The notes beneath the pieces were generated by a model, which saw only the letters and a program-made list of their open reading frames with translations, searched no databases and was not told the origin of the DNA. Of a stretch of 64,000 nucleotides of DNA, positions 54,671-63,333 are shown piece after piece. Within the stretch, counting starts at the first letter, position 1. The number at the start of each line of letters is the position of its first letter. Source of the DNA: Halovivax ruber XH-70 (lineage in GTDB: Archaea; Halobacteriota; Halobacteria; Halobacteriales; Natrialbaceae); assembly GCF_000328525.1 (NCBI RefSeq), contig NC_019964.1, positions 620,001-684,000 on the forward strand, written 5' to 3'. Made by a program: the position numbers and the translations under genes.

Positions 54671-56050
54671 TCATCGCCCGAGTAGTCTGAGCCCGATATC
54701 CCCGTCGAACCCGGCTTCGTCGTCCTCGTCGTCAGCACCTGAGTCGAGACCGCTGTCGTCTGTTCCGGACTCGTTCCCGGTATCGCCGTCTCCGTCACCC
54801 GATCCGTCGTCTGGTGGAGCGGGGGAACCGTCGTCTGACTCGTTTCCGCCATCGTCGGAGTCGTCGTCACCGTCGTCCGACTCGTCGTCATCGTCACTGA
54901 GTCCATCGTCACTGTCGTCCGACTCGTTGTCGCCGTCATCATCGTCCGACTCGTTGTCGTCAGGCGGGTCTTCGTCTCCGTCACCGGGCTCGCCCGCCCC
55001 GGGCGGCGAGGTGGTCCCGTCTGAACCGTCACCGGCCGACGTGTCGCCGACGTCGATCCAGAGGTGCGTGTACCGGTATGCATTCTCGGGTGTCGGGTCC
55101 GACGGGACGTCGTCCGCGTAGAGGAGGTAGACCAGTCGGAGCTGGCCGGAGTCGGCCGTCGGCGTCACGGCGACGTCGCGATGGACGGTCTCGCCGTCGG
55201 ACACCGAGAGCGTCGATTCGTGGATCACCTCGCTGTCGCGGTGGTCGCCGTCGACGTAGCGCTCCTGGCGGACGACGAGGTCGTAGGTTACGTCGCGGTG
55301 TTCCTGGTTGTCGACGGCGACGGTGAGCGGGACTGACTCCCCAGGTTCGATCTCCGTGGGATAGCCGGCGGCGACCAGCTCGCCGCTCTCGTCCTCGGCG
55401 AGCAGTTGCATCCCCGTGTAGCGCTCCCCGTCCTGCGGCGAGAGGAGTGCGTAGCCACCGGTCGTGATCGCGACGACGACGCTGACCGCGAGAACGATGT
55501 TCGTCGCGGCGAGCAGTGGCGAACCCGTGGGCAACAGAGCCGATCGCAGCGTCGACCACCGGCGGGCGAGAGCGGGACGATATCGCCGTGCGGGCGCCAG
55601 TCGCAATCGACGGAGCCACGCCCCGACGGCCGTCAGGACGGTGACCGCGGCGATACTGCCGACGACCGGGGCCATCTCGAAGGAGGCCACCGACGGGATC
55701 ACCAGTCCGAGGATCGGCAAGATCGCCAGGCTCGACCCGAACGAAAGGGCGAGCCGCTCGCCGTCGGACGGCGTCCTGGTCCCGAGTGCACCGCGAGCCG
55801 TCTCGGCCCCGGCCGTCGACGACCCAGCGGGAAAGCAAAGCGAGACGAACGCGTAGCCGGGTGCCAGAAACAACAGCGGGAGGCCGACGATCGCCCGGAT
55901 CGGCGGCGAAGCGGGGTTCCAGCCGACGAGGACGACGACGGCGACGAGGGCGAACCCACAGAGCGTCGCGAGGTCGGCCGGGCCGGTGGGCCGGGATCGG
56001 TCGGTCGACTGGGCGTGGCTCGACCGCGATCGTTCGAACGGCTCCTTCAT
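54671..56050 (-). CDS. DUF1616 membrane protein 2 with acidic tail
   Basis: A 459-residue protein with the DUF1616 membrane part (PLLFLAPGYAFVSLCFP and further helices) and an extracytoplasmic CARDB-like domain (GYPTEIEPGESVPLTVAVDN). About 115 residues of Asp/Ser/Gly/Glu low complexity follow (NESDDDDGDN-type units) and then a short hydrophobic end. The long acidic tail is absent from the paralogue at 43715. It would project into the cell wall or extracellular space. Confidence 0.85.
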   Translation of the reverse strand: MKEPFERSRSSHAQSTDRSRPTGPADLATLCGFALVAVVVLVGWNPASPPIRAIVGLPLLFLAPGYAFVSLCFPAGSSTAGAETARGALGTRTPSDGERLALSFGSSLAILPILGLVIPSVASFEMAPVVGSIAAVTVLTAVGAWLRRLRLAPARRYRPALARRWSTLRSALLPTGSPLLAATNIVLAVSVVVAITTGGYALLSPQDGERYTGMQLLAEDESGELVAAGYPTEIEPGESVPLTVAVDNQEHRDVTYDLVVRQERYVDGDHRDSEVIHESTLSVSDGETVHRDVAVTPTADSGQLRLVYLLYADDVPSDPTPENAYRYTHLWIDVGDTSAGDGSDGTTSPPGAGEPGDGDEDPPDDNESDDDDGDNESDDSDDGLSDDDDESDDGDDDSDDGGNESDDGSPAPPDDGSGDGDGDTGNESGTDDSGLDSGADDEDDEAGFDGDIGLRLLGR

Positions 56051-56424
56051 CGGTCGAGGAACCGACCCATACGGGGTTTGTTACGACTCGAATACCGGGT
56101 AGTCGTCTGGCCGTGGTAGTCAGGTCCGGAAAACAGTCGGCTTGCAACCTCGCGACGGCCGGTCTCCGGACGGAAGCGTGTGACTACTCGGGAGACGACA
56201 CTCCCCGACACCGTGCGTGGTTCGGGGCAGTGACCCGACGGATCGCAGCGGAACGAGCCGGACACCGCGGGAAGGCGGTCGATTACAAAACCGACTCGTC
56301 ACGAGCCCTGACGTATGCTCACCAGTGCGAGCGCACAGCCAGAAATCGATGCTGTCGTCGCGGGCGGAAGCGCGGCCGCGCGTCGGCTGACCGACGCCGA
56401 CAGCGGGAGCGGAGGTGACGACCG
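56051..56424. other. Gap before the second FemAB-like gene
   Basis: Of ordinary composition. The only candidate is a 38-codon frame at 56315-56431, described separately. No RNA gene recognised. Confidence 0.4.
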
Positions 56425-56431
56425 GTGGTAG
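56315..56431 (+). CDS. Possible 38-residue small ORF
   Basis: ATG at 56315 opens MLTSASAQPEIDAVVAGGSA, then a hydrophilic end. Its TAG (56429-56431) overlaps the GTG of the FemAB-like gene at 56425, which would suit coupling. There is no family or composition proof, and it may be chance. Confidence 0.25.
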   Translation: MLTSASAQPEIDAVVAGGSAAARRLTDADSGSGGDDRW

Positions 56432-57456
56432 ACGTCCGCGTCGCGACCGACGAGGACGTCTCACGGTGGAACGACTACGTCTCGCGGTCGCCGCAGGGGA
56501 CGCTATTCCACGAGTACGACGCCCTGCGAACGCTGGCCGAGTACGCCGGCGCTCGACTCCACCCGCTCGTCGGCTTCAAGGGGCAGGAACCGGTCGGCGT
56601 CTTCCCCGTCTTCGCGCTCCGGAAGGGGCCCGTGATGACGGCGTTCTCGCCGCCCCCGAACCTTCGCGTGCCCGCGCTCGGCCCCGCCACGCTGAACCTC
56701 GGCAAGTTGAAACAGCGAAAACGCGAGAAGCGCCGCGAGCGATTCGTCGACGGCTGTCTCGAGTGGATCGACGACGAACTCGGACCGCGCTACACGCACG
56801 TCCGGACGGGACCGACCTATTCCGACGTGCGCTCGTTCAAATGGGCCGAGTACGACGTGACCCCCGAGTTCACCTACCACGTCGACCTCTCGGCGGACGA
56901 GGAAACCCTGCTGGATCGGTTCAGCAGCGACGCCCGCCGGAACGTGACCAACACGCCGGCGGACGCCTACGAGATCGTCGACTGCGGGAGTGCTGAGGAG
57001 GGGTGCGACGCCTCTGCCGCGATCCGGCGAATCGTCACCCAGGTTCGCGAGCGGTATCACTCCCAGGGCGTCGACTTCGACGTCCCTGCCGACTTCGTCG
57101 TCGCCCTCCACGAACGTGCCGATCGGGGGACGATCCGGCCCTACATCTGTCGCGTCGACGGCGAATTCGTCGGCGGCATCCTAGCCGTCGAGTACGGCGA
57201 CACGATCGGCCGGTGGATGGGCGGCGTCCGGACGGACCGCGACGTCGACGTGCCGGTGAACGACCTGCTCGACTGGGCGGTCATGCGCGACGCTCGCGAG
57301 CGCGGCCTCGCCACCTACGACCTCGTCGGCGGCGAGACGCGTCGGATCAATCGCTACAAGGCGAAGTTCGCCCCGTCGCTGCGAACCGCCTACAGCATGG
57401 AGCGAGGGTCCTGGGGCATGCAGACGCTCGCGCACCTCTACCAGTCGGTGAAGTGA
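56425..57456 (+). CDS. FemAB-like GNAT acyltransferase 2
   Basis: A 343-residue paralogue of the protein at 51128. It shares QGTLFHEYDAL, PVGVFPVFALRKGP, YTHVRTGPTYSDVRSFKWAE and NDLLDWAVMRDARERG and lacks the long acidic insert. The start is GTG at 56425, backed by GGAGGTGA at 56411-56418 six bases earlier. It is followed by an alkaline-phosphatase-superfamily gene on the same strand. Confidence 0.85.
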   Translation: MVDVRVATDEDVSRWNDYVSRSPQGTLFHEYDALRTLAEYAGARLHPLVGFKGQEPVGVFPVFALRKGPVMTAFSPPPNLRVPALGPATLNLGKLKQRKREKRRERFVDGCLEWIDDELGPRYTHVRTGPTYSDVRSFKWAEYDVTPEFTYHVDLSADEETLLDRFSSDARRNVTNTPADAYEIVDCGSAEEGCDASAAIRRIVTQVRERYHSQGVDFDVPADFVVALHERADRGTIRPYICRVDGEFVGGILAVEYGDTIGRWMGGVRTDRDVDVPVNDLLDWAVMRDARERGLATYDLVGGETRRINRYKAKFAPSLRTAYSMERGSWGMQTLAHLYQSVK

Positions 57457-57595
57457 TGGTGGTGACCGAACGCTCGACGGTCGATGGTGTGACGGGCCCG
57501 ACTGAACCCACGACAGCACGATCCGTCGGGTATCGTGACCGTACCCGACCGAAGTACGTCACTACCCAAACGACGTCGAGTGGTCGTCGGGGCCG

Positions 57596-59227
57596 ATGAC
57601 AGCCGACACCGAGCTCCGGACGCTGCTTGTCGGAATCGACGCGGCCTGCGAGCGGGTCCTGGAGCCGCTGTTCGCCGAGGGGGAGTTGCCGACGCTCGCC
57701 TCGATCGTCTCGACGGGCGCGAGCGGGCCGCTGCAGTCGCAGGTCCCGCCGTGGACCGCGAGCGCGTGGCCCTCGCTCTATACCGGGATGAACCCCGGCA
57801 AACACGGCGTCTTCAGCTTTCTCACGTTCGAGGGCTACGACTGGGACGTCGTCAACGCGACCGACGTCCGCGAGCGAACCCTCTGGGAACTCCTCGACCG
57901 CCACGGCTTCCGCAGCGTCGTGGTGAACGCGCCGGTAACCCACCCGCCCAGATCCTTCGACGGCGCCCTGATACCGGGCTACACCGCCCCCGAGGACCCG
58001 ACGTGTCACCCCGAGGGGCTGCTGGACGACGTGCGCGACGCGATCGGGAATTACACCGTCTACCCCGACGACGACTCGACCGACGCCTATTGCCGGGCCA
58101 TCCGCTCGCGTGGCGAGGCGTTTCGCTACCTCGCCGACCGGTTCGACCCGGACTTCGGCTTTCTGCAGTTCCAGGCCACCGACTCGATCTTTCATCGCCG
58201 GCCCGACGACGAAGCGGGCATCCGCGCGCTCTATCGCGAGGTCGACCGCCAGCTCGCGGCGACGATAGAAACCTGCCACCCGGAGACGATCGTCGTCGCG
58301 AGCGACCACGGGATGGGACCCTACGAGGGCGTCGAGTTCCGCGTCAACGACTTCCTCCGGGAACTGGGCACCGTCGAGACGGTCCGCGGCGGTCGCGGCA
58401 TGCCGACCTGGTCCCGTGCGCGTGAGCGGAGTCTAAAAGCGGGTGAGGAGACGACGAGAGCGGGCGACGACGCAACGAGCGACGGGACCGGGCCCGGCCC
58501 CCTCCAGCGATCGATGGCCGCGCTCGCGTCGGTGGGACTGACGAGCCAGCGGGTCGGCGCCGCCCTCGACCGGGTGGGTCTCGCCGACGCGGTCGCGAGT
58601 CGCGTGCCCGACGCCCTCGTCAGTGCCGGCACGGAGCAGGTCGACTTTCGGCACTCGGCTGCCTACATGCGTTCGCGGATCGAGTGCGGGATCCGGCTCA
58701 ATCTGCAAGGTCGCGATCCGAACGGCGTCGTCCACGAGTCCGCCTACGACGACGTCCGCGCCGACCTGATGAACGAGCTCCGGGCACTCACCACACCGGA
58801 CGGTGAGCCGGTCTTCGAGGCCGTCGCGCCGCGAGAGGCCTACTTCCACGGGCCGGAGAGCCACCGAGCGGTCGACATCGTGACGATCCCGGTCGGCTAC
58901 GACCACTTCCTCTCGACGACGCTGCACGGCGAGCGCTTCGGCCAGCCGACCGAACCCTGGAACCACAAACTCGAGGGATTCGTCGCTGTCGCCGGTGAGA
59001 CGGTCGACCTCCGCGAAGGGATCGGGCACGCCCATCTCTGTGACGTCGCGCCGACCGTCCTCTCGACGTTCGACGTCCCCGCGGACGAGCGCATGGACGG
59101 GACCGTCCTCCCATGTGTCTCCTACACTGGCGAGCAATCGTATCCCCGGTTCGAGAACGACGAGTCGGCCGCGACCGACGACGCCGTCGTCGAACAGCGC
59201 CTGGCCGATCTGGGATACATCGAGTAG
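57596..59227 (+). CDS. Alkaline-phosphatase-superfamily phosphodiesterase
   Basis: A 543-residue protein with metal-binding motifs of type I phosphodiesterases. The N-terminal LLVGIDAACERVLEPL is the first metal Asp region, and PWTASAWPSLYTGMNPGKHG holds the nucleophile Thr/Ser region. FQATDSIFHRR and VASDHGMGPYEG follow. It lacks a signal peptide, so it is cytoplasmic or loosely membrane-associated. In glycan loci such enzymes may modify phosphate- or nucleotide-linked sugars. The substrate is unknown. Confidence 0.85.
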   Translation: MTADTELRTLLVGIDAACERVLEPLFAEGELPTLASIVSTGASGPLQSQVPPWTASAWPSLYTGMNPGKHGVFSFLTFEGYDWDVVNATDVRERTLWELLDRHGFRSVVVNAPVTHPPRSFDGALIPGYTAPEDPTCHPEGLLDDVRDAIGNYTVYPDDDSTDAYCRAIRSRGEAFRYLADRFDPDFGFLQFQATDSIFHRRPDDEAGIRALYREVDRQLAATIETCHPETIVVASDHGMGPYEGVEFRVNDFLRELGTVETVRGGRGMPTWSRARERSLKAGEETTRAGDDATSDGTGPGPLQRSMAALASVGLTSQRVGAALDRVGLADAVASRVPDALVSAGTEQVDFRHSAAYMRSRIECGIRLNLQGRDPNGVVHESAYDDVRADLMNELRALTTPDGEPVFEAVAPREAYFHGPESHRAVDIVTIPVGYDHFLSTTLHGERFGQPTEPWNHKLEGFVAVAGETVDLREGIGHAHLCDVAPTVLSTFDVPADERMDGTVLPCVSYTGEQSYPRFENDESAATDDAVVEQRLADLGYIE

Positions 59228-59508
59228 CTCTCTCGATCGGGTTCGTTCGACGCGCCTGACAGCAGTCGAGTTCTAGCCACGCGCGACCCACGTGCACACC
59301 GATCGGAAACCCGCCGTTCTGACGTGAGCCGCCGGCATCAGTTGAGGGGGCGAACACGTGACCGACGCAGCATCCGTTCACGACAGTCGAACACTCGTCA
59401 CCCTGTCGTAGTCAGTCGATTCCGATCGTCATCGATCCCGAAACGATCGGTTTCTCGCCGGTACGGCTGTCATATCAATAGCCGTGATCGATGCCGACTG
59501 GGTTACAC

Positions 59509-60372
59509 ATGCAACGGAGCGGACTTGCACTCGGCGGACTCGCAGCAGTCGCAGGCATCGTCATCGGCGTCGTCGTCCTCTCGTCGGTGTTCGGCATCGG
59601 CTTCGGGGGCGATCTCCTCGCCGACGACGAACCGGGCGACGCACCGACGGACGTCGACGCCACCGACCCGGGCGCGTCCCCGGATGATGACTCCTCGAAC
59701 GAATCGGACGGCACGACCAACGAATCGGACGGCACCCCCGCGGTCTCCGAAGCCGCGGCGAACATCGCCGCTCCCGAAGAGGGTGACCCCTACTTCGAGG
59801 CTCGCGATCCCGACGGCGAGTGGGTGAGCTACGTCAACCCGCGCGACGAGTACCGCGAACCGTACCTGGGTGCCGGCTCCGGGAAGCTCTGCGTGACGCT
59901 GCTCAACGCGGACGGCGAACCGATCGTTGGGGAGTCGGTGCCGAACACGACCGTCACGGTTCCGACCGGCGAGAGCCTCTCCTGGCACTCCCTGGCGGAT
60001 CCGTTCGCGGTCGAGTTCCCGGTCAGTGACGAGCGCCAGCCACTCGACGCCGATCAGTTCGGGACGTCGTCGTCCCTCGCACAGGGTGACGGGGTCATGG
60101 ACAGCCACTGCATCGAGTTCCACGGCCTCCCCGAGGATGGCACGATCTCCTACGGCGAGGCGGAAGTGACGGGCGACTACGCGGACGCCATCGACGTCGT
60201 CGGCTACATCCAGCAGGCCAACGACAACTGGGACACCGACGTCGATCCGATCGAGGACGCCGTCTCCTACGAGGAGGCCGGTGGTGCCTGGACGTACGAA
60301 CCCGGTGGCTCCCACGGACAGGCCGTCGTCGTCCTCCAGCTTTCGCCCGACGGCGCCGAGGCGAGCGAGTAG
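59509..60372 (+). CDS. N-terminally anchored secreted protein, unknown
   Basis: A 287-residue protein with one N-terminal hydrophobic helix (GLALGGLAAVAGIVIGVVVL), then an acidic Ser/Asp-rich spacer with NESDGT repeats and a compact domain (DPYFEARDPDGEWVSYVNPR; CVTLLNADGEPIVGE). I start at ATG 59509, where the helix follows directly. Similar proteins occur in haloarchaea without known role. It precedes the metal ATPase gene by 42 bases on the same strand. Confidence 0.7.
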   Translation: MQRSGLALGGLAAVAGIVIGVVVLSSVFGIGFGGDLLADDEPGDAPTDVDATDPGASPDDDSSNESDGTTNESDGTPAVSEAAANIAAPEEGDPYFEARDPDGEWVSYVNPRDEYREPYLGAGSGKLCVTLLNADGEPIVGESVPNTTVTVPTGESLSWHSLADPFAVEFPVSDERQPLDADQFGTSSSLAQGDGVMDSHCIEFHGLPEDGTISYGEAEVTGDYADAIDVVGYIQQANDNWDTDVDPIEDAVSYEEAGGAWTYEPGGSHGQAVVVLQLSPDGAEASE

Positions 60373-60414
60373 ACCGATCGCCAGCGTTATTGACGCAAGC
60401 ACCCAATCACCGCC

Positions 60415-63147
60415 GTGAACTCCGGCGACGCCGGACCGAGCCGGCGGTGTTCGTTCTGTGGCACGGCCCTCACGGACGATAGCACCGACGACTCACACGG
60501 ACCGACTCAGCACCACACCGACGAGGGTGTGGCCGAGGAGTCGTTTTGCTCGCCCGGCTGTCGACGCCTCGCCGACGCGCTCGACCCAGCACCTGCGGAA
60601 CACGCTGGTACCGATTCCGGACAGCCGGCCGCCGGATCTGGACCGGACGCCGGTCCCGTGTCCGAGGCGACGCCTGACAACGCCGCGGCATCGTCGGGCG
60701 AACCAGCGGGCGATCTCGTCCGGACGCACTTCCGGATGGACGGTATGCACGCCGCCCACGACGAGCGATACCTCGAATCGGTCGCGACGGGGATCGACGG
60801 CGTCGACGACGCCTCGGCCAGTTACGTGACCGAGAGCGTCAGCGTCGATCACGACCCTGCGCAGGTCTCGGCCGAAACGCTCGCAGAGCGACTCACGGGA
60901 CTCGGATTCACCGCGTTCCGGCGGGATCGCCAGGGCGACCAGCCCGAGCGTAACGACCGGTACGAGCGGAACGACCGGCACGAGGCCGCTGACACAGGCG
61001 CGGGCTCGGAGGGCGGATCGATCGGTGCGGACGTCACCGGACGGACCCATCGCGATCGCGAGGTCTCCGGCTTCCGGAAGCGCCGAGCCGACGACTTTCT
61101 GGAGATGCGCTACGTCGTCGGCGTCGTCTTCGGCTCCTTCCTGCTGGTTCCGTACGCCGTCCTGTTCTACCCCGCCGCGCTCGCCGATCTCACCGGCTGG
61201 GCGGCGCTCTCGATCTTCGGCGGGTCGATGGAACTCGACTGGGGCGTCCTGCCGCTGTTTCTCGGCCTGACCGGCGCCATCCTGTACCTGACCGGGCGGC
61301 CGTTGCTGCGCGGCGCCTTTCTCGCCCTCTCGCTCCGCCGAGCGAACGCCCACCTGCTCGCGACGCTGCCGATCGTCGCCGCCTACCTCTACGGCGCGAT
61401 CGCGGTGCTCACCGGCCGGTTCGACCTCTACTTCGATCTCACGATCGTCGTCGCCGCGACGGTCATGGGCGCGATCTACTGGGAGTCGACCGTCAAACGC
61501 GACGCCGTCTCGCGGCTCACCGCACTCACCCGGGCTTCCGTCGCCGAGGCGCGCCGGCTCACCCCGGACGGCTCGTCGCAGGTCGTCCCCACGGGTGACC
61601 TGTCGGCGGGCGACCGGATCCTCGTCCGACAGGGCGAACGCATCCCGGTCGACGGCACCCTCGCCGACGGCAGCTGTACCGTCGCGGAGGCGCTTCTTAC
61701 CGGTGAATCGCTCCCACAGGAGCGCACCGCCGGCGACGAGGTCGTGGGCGGGTCGACCGTCACGACCGGCAGCGCCGTCGTCACCGTCGGGGATCGGTCG
61801 ACGAGCCGACTCGACGGGCTCACCCGCCGTGTCTGGAACCTCCAGAGTGCCACGCACGCGGCGTCCGATCGGACGGACGACCTCGCCGGCCGCCTCCTCC
61901 CGCTCGTCGTCGGCGCCGCCCTCCTCGCCGCCGCAGGAACGCTGCTCGTCGGCGATGGCCCGATCGCAGCCCTCAGACACCTCCTGCTCGCCCTGCTCGT
62001 CGGGAGTCCGTGGGCGCTCGCGTTCGCCACCCCCGTCTCCGTCGCCACCAGCCTGCAGGAGGCGGCCAGGAAGGGGGTCGTCGTCTTCGACGAAACTGTC
62101 TTCGGCCGACTCAGGGACGTCGACACCGTCGTCTTCGACAAGACGGGCACGCTCACGACCGGCGAGATGACGGTCCGCGACGCGACGGGGCCGGATCGGG
62201 TCCTCCGGGCCGCCGCGGCGCTCGAACGCCGTGCCGCACACCCTGCTGCCGACGCCATCGTCGAAGCGTTCCTGCCGGACGCGGCCAGTGGCTCCGGCGG
62301 AGGTGCTGGGACGGACGGAGCGGGTGACCATCTCGTCCCGCAGGCCGACGGCGCGACTGACGAGTCGGTGCCCACGGACGGTGCAGTCGCCGGCGGCGTG
62401 CCGACGGTCGACGCGTTCGAGACCGCCCCGACCGGTGTCGCCGGCGAGGTCGACGGTGAGCCGACCCTCGTCGGGCATCCGTCGCTGTTCGCCGTCCGGG
62501 GCTGGTCCATCGACGAGGCGATCGAAACGCGGGTCGAGGCGATCCGGGAGGCAGGCCACCTGCCGGTCGTCGTGGGTCAGCACGGACGGGCCGAGGGCGT
62601 CGTCGCGGTCGGCGACCAGCCACGCGACGCGTGGACCGGGACGGTCGAGTCGCTCGCTGATCGCGACGTCGACGTCGTCGTCCTCACCGGCGACGACGCG
62701 GCTGGGGCCGACTTTCTGACCGGGCGTGACGGCATCACGGCGATCTACGCCGACGTGCCGCCGACGGGGAAGGTCGAGGCGGTGCGGCGACTCGCCGCCG
62801 AGGGACGCGTCGCGATGGTCGGCGACGGGACGAACGATGCACCGGCGCTCGCGGCGGCCGATCTCGGGATCGCCCTAGGCGGCGGGACTGCGCTGGCGGC
62901 CGACGCCGCTGCCCTCGCGATCGCGGACGACGACCTCGCCGGCGTCGAGCGAGCGTTCGCGCTCGCTGCACGCGCACGAAGACGTCGTCGCGGGACGCGC
63001 TGGCTGGCGTTCTCGTACAACGCGATCGCCATCCCCGCCGTCCTCGTCGGTCTGGCGAGCCCGCTGGTGACGATGGCCGGTGCCGTCGTCGCCACTGGAT
63101 CTATTCTCGCGTACGCGACGTATCCGATCAGGTTTGGACGGGACTGA
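60415..63147 (+). CDS. P1B-type heavy-metal ATPase with unusual metal-site residues
   Basis: A 910-residue metal pump. It starts with GTG and has an N-terminal zinc-type pair CSFCG...CSPGC as in CcoI/FixI ATPases. In the HMA-like domain the GMxCxxC motif reads GMHAAHD (110-116), so both Cys are gone. The catalytic parts are intact: LLTGESLPQ, phosphorylated D575 in DKTGT, HP in AHPAADA and GDGTNDAPAL. The transmembrane metal motif is SPW (531-533) instead of CPC/CPH/SPC. It should pump a metal, possibly copper for oxidase assembly. Specificity cannot be inferred. Confidence 0.88.
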   Translation: MNSGDAGPSRRCSFCGTALTDDSTDDSHGPTQHHTDEGVAEESFCSPGCRRLADALDPAPAEHAGTDSGQPAAGSGPDAGPVSEATPDNAAASSGEPAGDLVRTHFRMDGMHAAHDERYLESVATGIDGVDDASASYVTESVSVDHDPAQVSAETLAERLTGLGFTAFRRDRQGDQPERNDRYERNDRHEAADTGAGSEGGSIGADVTGRTHRDREVSGFRKRRADDFLEMRYVVGVVFGSFLLVPYAVLFYPAALADLTGWAALSIFGGSMELDWGVLPLFLGLTGAILYLTGRPLLRGAFLALSLRRANAHLLATLPIVAAYLYGAIAVLTGRFDLYFDLTIVVAATVMGAIYWESTVKRDAVSRLTALTRASVAEARRLTPDGSSQVVPTGDLSAGDRILVRQGERIPVDGTLADGSCTVAEALLTGESLPQERTAGDEVVGGSTVTTGSAVVTVGDRSTSRLDGLTRRVWNLQSATHAASDRTDDLAGRLLPLVVGAALLAAAGTLLVGDGPIAALRHLLLALLVGSPWALAFATPVSVATSLQEAARKGVVVFDETVFGRLRDVDTVVFDKTGTLTTGEMTVRDATGPDRVLRAAAALERRAAHPAADAIVEAFLPDAASGSGGGAGTDGAGDHLVPQADGATDESVPTDGAVAGGVPTVDAFETAPTGVAGEVDGEPTLVGHPSLFAVRGWSIDEAIETRVEAIREAGHLPVVVGQHGRAEGVVAVGDQPRDAWTGTVESLADRDVDVVVLTGDDAAGADFLTGRDGITAIYADVPPTGKVEAVRRLAAEGRVAMVGDGTNDAPALAAADLGIALGGGTALAADAAALAIADDDLAGVERAFALAARARRRRRGTRWLAFSYNAIAIPAVLVGLASPLVTMAGAVVATGSILAYATYPIRFGRD

Positions 63148-63333
63148 GACGTTCGGCCTCGGTTGCGACTGAGTACCCCGAAGATCGACCGGCGGAGCGG
63201 TGCAGTCCGAGGAGTTGGCGAGACGCGACGGGTCGGAGGGCTGTCGGACGAGTCGAGGGTCTGTCGGGCAGGGCGGGGCGGAGCGCCGTCCGAGACGAAC
63301 AGGATTATGCCTCCCTCGTGAGTGGCGGGTCGT

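Noticed and set aside
60493-62583. 696-codon minus-strand frame opposite the metal ATPase
   Set aside because: Arg/Gly/Asp-rich without any motif, while the plus strand encodes a complete P-type ATPase.
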